Below, piece after piece: positions 23,409 through 25,860 of a stretch of 25,860 nucleotides of DNA. The translations under genes and the position numbers were made by a program. The stretch is taken from NCBI GenBank assembly GCA_031396505.1, contig JANNKX010000418.1:1-25860 (forward strand), in the 5' to 3' direction. The stretch comes from JAAFHS01 sp031396505. GTDB taxonomy: Bacteria; Pseudomonadota; Alphaproteobacteria; Rhodobacterales; Rhodobacteraceae. Positions within the stretch are counted from its first letter, which is position 1, and each line of letters starts with the position of its first letter. The notes under the pieces are model-generated. The model searched no databases. It had not been told where the DNA came from and was given only the letters and a program-made list of their open reading frames with translations.

Positions 23409-24931
23409 CATGCTTGTGCCCCGATGCCCGCGGCATGGCGCACAAGGGTTTGCGGCGTCATGTCGTCGCCTGTAACCTCGGCCACGATCCGGCCTTCGCG
23501 CATGACGATGACGCGATCTGACATGCCCAGAACCTCGGGGATTTCCGAGCTGACCATGATGATGGCAAGGCCCTGTGCCGCCAGTTCGGCCATGAAGGCG
23601 TGAACGGCGGCTTTCGATCCGATGTCGATGCCTTTGGTCGGCTCGTCGAGGATGATCACACGCGGCTGGGTCGCCAACCATTTTGCGATAACGATCTTTT
23701 GCTGGTTGCCGCCCGACAGATTGCCGACGGGCGTATCAAGCGAGGCGGCGCGCAGATCAAGCCGCGCGGTGTATTCGCGGGCAAGCGCGAACTCCTGCGC
23801 CAATCGCAGAAACCCGCGCCGCGATGTGCGGTGCAGGGACGGGATGGTCACATTCTGAAAGATCGGCATGGCCGTGATGGCCCCCTGTTTGCCCCGGTCT
23901 TCGGGCACATAGACGATGCCGTGGGACACCGCGTCGGCGGGGGACCGGATGACCGCAACTTTGCCATCAATGCGCGTGACCCCCTTGGCGGGCTTGGTGA
24001 TCCCGAACAGCGATTGCATGAATTCAGACCGCCCCGCGCCGATAAGGCCGTAGAACCCAAGGATTTCGCCCTGGTGCAGCGTGAAGTTGACATCTGCAAA
24101 TTCGGTAGGGTGTTGATAGCCCACGACCTTTAACACCTCGGCCCCAACAGCGTGGGTGCGTTTGGGAAAGATCTGATCCACCGCGCGCCCGACCATCATC
24201 TGCACCAGATCATCAGGCCTGACATCGGCAATCGCCCCGGAAGCCACGAACTGCCCGTCGCGAAAAACGGTATAGGTGTCGGCAATCCGAAAAACCTCAT
24301 CAAACTTGTGGCTGATGAACAGAATGGCTTTTCCCTGCTGTTTCAGGGTTTCGACAAGGCCATAAAGCTCTTCGATTTCCTTGTGTGACAGGGCGGCAGT
24401 CGGTTCATCCATGATGACCACGCGCGCGTCAATCGACAGGGCGCGTGCGATGGCGACAAGGTGTTTGCTGGCAATGCCCAAGTCGCGTAAACGCGTGTTC
24501 GGATTGATATCAGCCTCGATCCCTTGCAGGATGGCGGCGGCTTTGCGCGCCATTTCTGCCGTATCAATCAGGCCAAATCGGCCGCGCGGGGCATGGCCAA
24601 GAAAGATATTCTCTGCCACTGTCAGTTCATCGAACAGCACGGTTTCCTGATGAATGGCCGTGATGCCAGCGCGCGCTGCAGCCTGCGCATCGGGAAACCT
24701 GACCGCCTCCCCCCGCACGCGGATCGTGCCGCTGTCAGGTTGATAAATCCCAGTCAGGATTTTGACCACGGTCGATTTTCCCGCGCCATTTTCACCGATC
24801 AGGGCGGTCACCTGACCGGGATAAAGGTCAAGCCGCACCTCTGACAATGCACGCACGCCGGGAAACACCTTGCTGACCGCGTCCAAGGACAGCAAAGGCA
24901 TCAACGCGGCGGCCTTTGGGGCGGGCTGCAT
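23408..24931 (-). CDS. rhaT: Rhamnose ABC transporter ATPase RhaT
   Basis: 507 residues with two ATP-binding cassettes in tandem, the layout of monosaccharide importers. First cassette: Walker A GENGAGKS (46-53) and Walker B VVIMDEPTAA (171-180), with an atypical signature LGIASKHLVAIARAL. Second cassette: degenerate Walker A (GLIGAGRSEF), good signature LSGGNQQK and Walker B VIILDEPTKGID. Only the first site is expected to be fully active in such proteins. The ATG at 24931 gives a short N-terminal lead before PLLSLDAVSKVFPG. A hairpin lies between it and the rhaS remnant. Confidence 0.92.
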   Translation of the reverse strand: MQPAPKAAALMPLLSLDAVSKVFPGVRALSEVRLDLYPGQVTALIGENGAGKSTVVKILTGIYQPDSGTIRVRGEAVRFPDAQAAARAGITAIHQETVLFDELTVAENIFLGHAPRGRFGLIDTAEMARKAAAILQGIEADINPNTRLRDLGIASKHLVAIARALSIDARVVIMDEPTAALSHKEIEELYGLVETLKQQGKAILFISHKFDEVFRIADTYTVFRDGQFVASGAIADVRPDDLVQMMVGRAVDQIFPKRTHAVGAEVLKVVGYQHPTEFADVNFTLHQGEILGFYGLIGAGRSEFMQSLFGITKPAKGVTRIDGKVAVIRSPADAVSHGIVYVPEDRGKQGAITAMPIFQNVTIPSLHRTSRRGFLRLAQEFALAREYTARLDLRAASLDTPVGNLSGGNQQKIVIAKWLATQPRVIILDEPTKGIDIGSKAAVHAFMAELAAQGLAIIMVSSEIPEVLGMSDRVIVMREGRIVAEVTGDDMTPQTLVRHAAGIGAQA

Positions 24932-24948
24932 GGCAGAGGCTTTCGTGA

Positions 24949-24990
24949 AAAATGGGAAAAGGTGGCGCGGACCGATAACCAGCCCGCGCC
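24949..24990 (-). terminator. Intercistronic hairpin with T-rich tail between rhaS and rhaT
   Basis: Read on the minus strand: GGCGCGG, a 13-base loop, CCGCGCC (plus positions 24964-24970 and 24984-24990), then ACCTTTTCCCATTTTTC. It starts just after the rhaS stop. Partial terminators here are common in sugar ABC operons and keep the binding protein more abundant than the membrane parts. Confidence 0.55.
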
Positions 24991-24998
24991 GGGATTGA

Positions 24999-25277
24999 TC
25001 AGAAGATCGACTTGAACTGTTCGATGTTCGATGCGTCATAGGTGAACGGGTCCGACATCGCCGCCGATCCTGTATCATCAATCGTGGCATTGCCGATCCG
25101 GCCCATAGGGATTTCCGCGCCCGCCTCGGTCGATGCCCCGTTGTGAATGTTGAAGGCAAGCGTCGTCGCGGCATAACCAAGGTCGATCGGGTTCCAGATC
25201 GCAAAGGACTGGGTCGCGCCCGACTCGACGCAACCCGCCATTTCGGACGGCAGGCCAAGACCGGTCACGTTGATCTG
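24999..25277 (-). pseudogene. rhaS: rhaS remnant: C-terminal end of rhamnose-binding protein
   Basis: The last 91 or so codons read INVTGLGLPSEMAG to FTYDASNIEQFKSIF, including ESGATQSFAIWNPIDLGYAA, the C-terminal lobe pattern of RhaS-type periplasmic sugar-binding proteins (WNPIDLGY is diagnostic). Upstream of about 25277 homology stops abruptly although the frame stays open to 25685; that extra stretch is Arg/Ser/Thr-rich and overlaps palindromic repeats. No signal peptide or N-terminal lobe occurs before the window edge. The expected full protein is about 330 residues. Position next to rhaT supports identity. Insertion, deletion or an assembly join are all possible causes. Confidence 0.8.
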
Positions 25278-25294
25278 CCGGGATCGCCGGGTGC

Positions 25295-25322
25295 CTGTGG
25301 TTGATGCTCGGATCAACCACAG
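25295..25322. repeat. 11-bp hairpin at the rhaS junction
   Basis: CTGTGGTTGAT (25295-25305), loop GCTCGG, ATCAACCACAG (25312-25322), perfectly complementary. It begins about 18 bp beyond the last rhaS-like codon, so it marks or lies near the end of the foreign segment. No T tract follows on either strand. Confidence 0.65.
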
Positions 25323-25370
25323 CCAGGCGCGCCTTGCCGGTCCGCTCAACCATTGACATCTGCGGTGCGT

Positions 25371-25503
25371 TAGCAAGTAGCGTGGGCTGAGTCCGCGAAG
25401 CCCACTCGTTTCAGCTCCGTTCCCGCGGCTCGTTGCAATACACCATGGTGCGCCCCATGGTGGGCTTCGCAGAGGCTCAGCCCAACCTTCTTGCTCGGTG
25501 CGA
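25371..25503. repeat. Inverted pair of REP-like elements (BIME-like)
   Basis: Copy A (plus, about 25371-25409) runs GCAAGTAGCGTGGGCTGAG, then GCGAAGCCCAC. Copy B (complement of about 25455-25503) runs GCAAGAAGGTTGGGCTGAG, then GCGAAGCCCACC. Each has a short head next to a GTGGGC/GCCCAC-type palindrome. They face each other across about 45 bp, which includes CCATGGTG twice. This is the layout of paired bacterial interspersed palindromes. Confidence 0.7.
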
Positions 25504-25742
25504 CGGCCAAACCGTGTTCGGCGATTCCAGGGTGCCGGCTCGGCGGTTCGCGTTGATTTCATCCGCGCAGCGGCGAGTTCGGCGGTCTTCGCCTTCGAGG
25601 CTCGACCGCTGACCGGAGTCACAGACCGGCTATGAATCCGATGCCGCAAGCCATGTACGCATGAACCGGATGAATCGGAGATCAACCGGACATAGGTGTA
25701 AGCACCCAGACGCCAATGGCGGGCAAATGTCTACCCCGACAT

Positions 25743-25799
25743 GGGCCGACATGCGCGTAACCTCATTGCTGAAAAGCAATTAGATGCAAATGTCGGCCC
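25743..25799. repeat. Large stem-loop with nested GAAA hairpin
   Basis: Outer stem GGGCCGACAT (25743-25752) with ATGTCGGCCC (25790-25799), ten perfect pairs. Inside it is ATTGCT, loop GAAA, AGCAAT (25765-25780). GACAT/ATGTC units also recur just upstream (25727-25742), so alternative pairings exist. It is unlike the REP copies on either side. Confidence 0.6.
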
Positions 25800-25810
25800 T
25801 TTGGGAGGCC

Positions 25811-25860
25811 CGACAAGCAAGTAGGGTGGGTTGAGGCTCGGCGAAACCCACCATCGGGGG
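25811..25860 (+). repeat. Third REP-like element at the window edge
   Basis: GCAAGTAGGGTGGGTTGAGG, then GCGAAACCCACCATCGG, in the same orientation as the copy at 25371. The head GTAG beside a GGTGGGTT/AACCCACC palindrome fits REP elements recognised by REP-associated tyrosine transposases in other Proteobacteria. The element may continue past the edge. Confidence 0.65.

Larger units (their letters stand above)
25278..25860. other. Non-coding, hairpin- and repeat-rich DNA interrupting rhaS
   Basis: No credible gene was found in these roughly 580 bp; open frames here have no recognisable domains and cross the palindromes. It holds an 11-bp hairpin at the junction (25295-25322), three copies of a REP-like palindrome, and a large stem-loop at 25743-25799. 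No transposase, tRNA or integrase was seen. The left end of the rhaS interruption is inside the window; the other end is not. Confidence 0.6.

Noticed and set aside
25078..25359. Small frame on the minus strand at the rhaS junction as a transposase fragment
   Set aside because: Its N-terminal half has no recognisable transposase motif and the rest is the wrong frame of rhaS.
25365..25380. GTGCG as the 5' end of a group II intron
   Set aside because: No domain V, no reverse transcriptase and no matching 3' end were found; five bases are not evidence.
24999..25685. Apparently intact 228-codon minus-strand frame
   Set aside because: Only the last 91 or so codons resemble a protein family (RhaS). 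The upstream part is Arg/Ser-rich, has no domain, and runs through the inverted palindromes, so it is an open frame by chance.
25741..25800. Integron attC site
   Set aside because: The long palindrome lacks the RYYYAAC and GTTRRRY core sites and there is no cassette gene or integrase.

Overview
The window is GC-rich, densely coded DNA whose gene set and protein style point to an alphaproteobacterium of the Rhodobacteraceae (Roseobacter group). The pointers are a SqrR/BigR-type sulfide regulon, an alphaproteobacterial-type rhaSTPQUK rhamnose transport operon, a cdd-deoA-deoB-add-upp nucleoside salvage operon and several Rhodobacteraceae-style conserved hypothetical proteins. No rRNA, tRNA, CRISPR array or phage structural gene was seen. 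Family assignments come from reading the translated sequence, not from database searches.

Layout. (1) 1-3030, minus strand: a TTG-started membrane-anchored protein with a LAS/M15-like His/Asp motif, cut by the window edge, lies downstream of a full-length malic enzyme/phosphotransacetylase fusion (maeB). An AT-rich palindrome at 3050-3067 sits in the divergent promoter shared with (2) a two-cupin protein (3170-4252). (3) 4325-8822, plus strand: cdd-deoA-deoB-add-upp, a translationally coupled nucleoside salvage operon that follows a palindromic intergenic repeat. (4) 8893-10023: a secreted SPOR-domain protein ending in a clear rho-independent terminator. (5) 10103-13515: a membrane protein resembling a degenerate M48 peptidase (minus), an EamA/DMT exporter (plus), thymidine kinase (minus, tail overlapping the exporter gene by 28 bp), a roughly 400-bp hairpin-rich non-coding stretch, and a small HTH-like conserved protein. 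(6) 13556-15936: a DEAD-box RNA helicase with a repetitive basic tail, divergent from a TerC-family membrane protein that ends in a strong terminator. (7) 16023-18263: a sulfide/persulfide module. An ArsR-family SqrR/BigR-type repressor with two conserved cysteines diverges from two YeeE/YedE (PmpA/PmpB) membrane proteins and a Blh-type MBL-fold hydrolase; a dyad lies between the -35 and -10 of the divergent promoter. (8) 18482-25277, minus strand: a rhamnose uptake and activation operon (rhaS remnant, rhaT, rhaP, rhaQ, rhaU, rhaK) followed by an FAD-dependent oxidoreductase.

The most unusual region is the right end. Only the last 91 or so codons of rhaS are present; upstream of them rhaS homology stops and about 590 bp of non-coding, hairpin-rich DNA runs to the window edge. 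That DNA contains three copies of a REP-like palindrome with a GTAG-type head, two of them as an inverted pair, plus other structured hairpins. The rest of the rha operon appears intact, so either the strain has lost the binding protein of this transporter by insertion or rearrangement, or the contig is joined here. Other points to check are the putative operators at 3050-3067 and 16359-16376, and a 16-bp hairpin nested in a second inverted repeat at 18328-18445.
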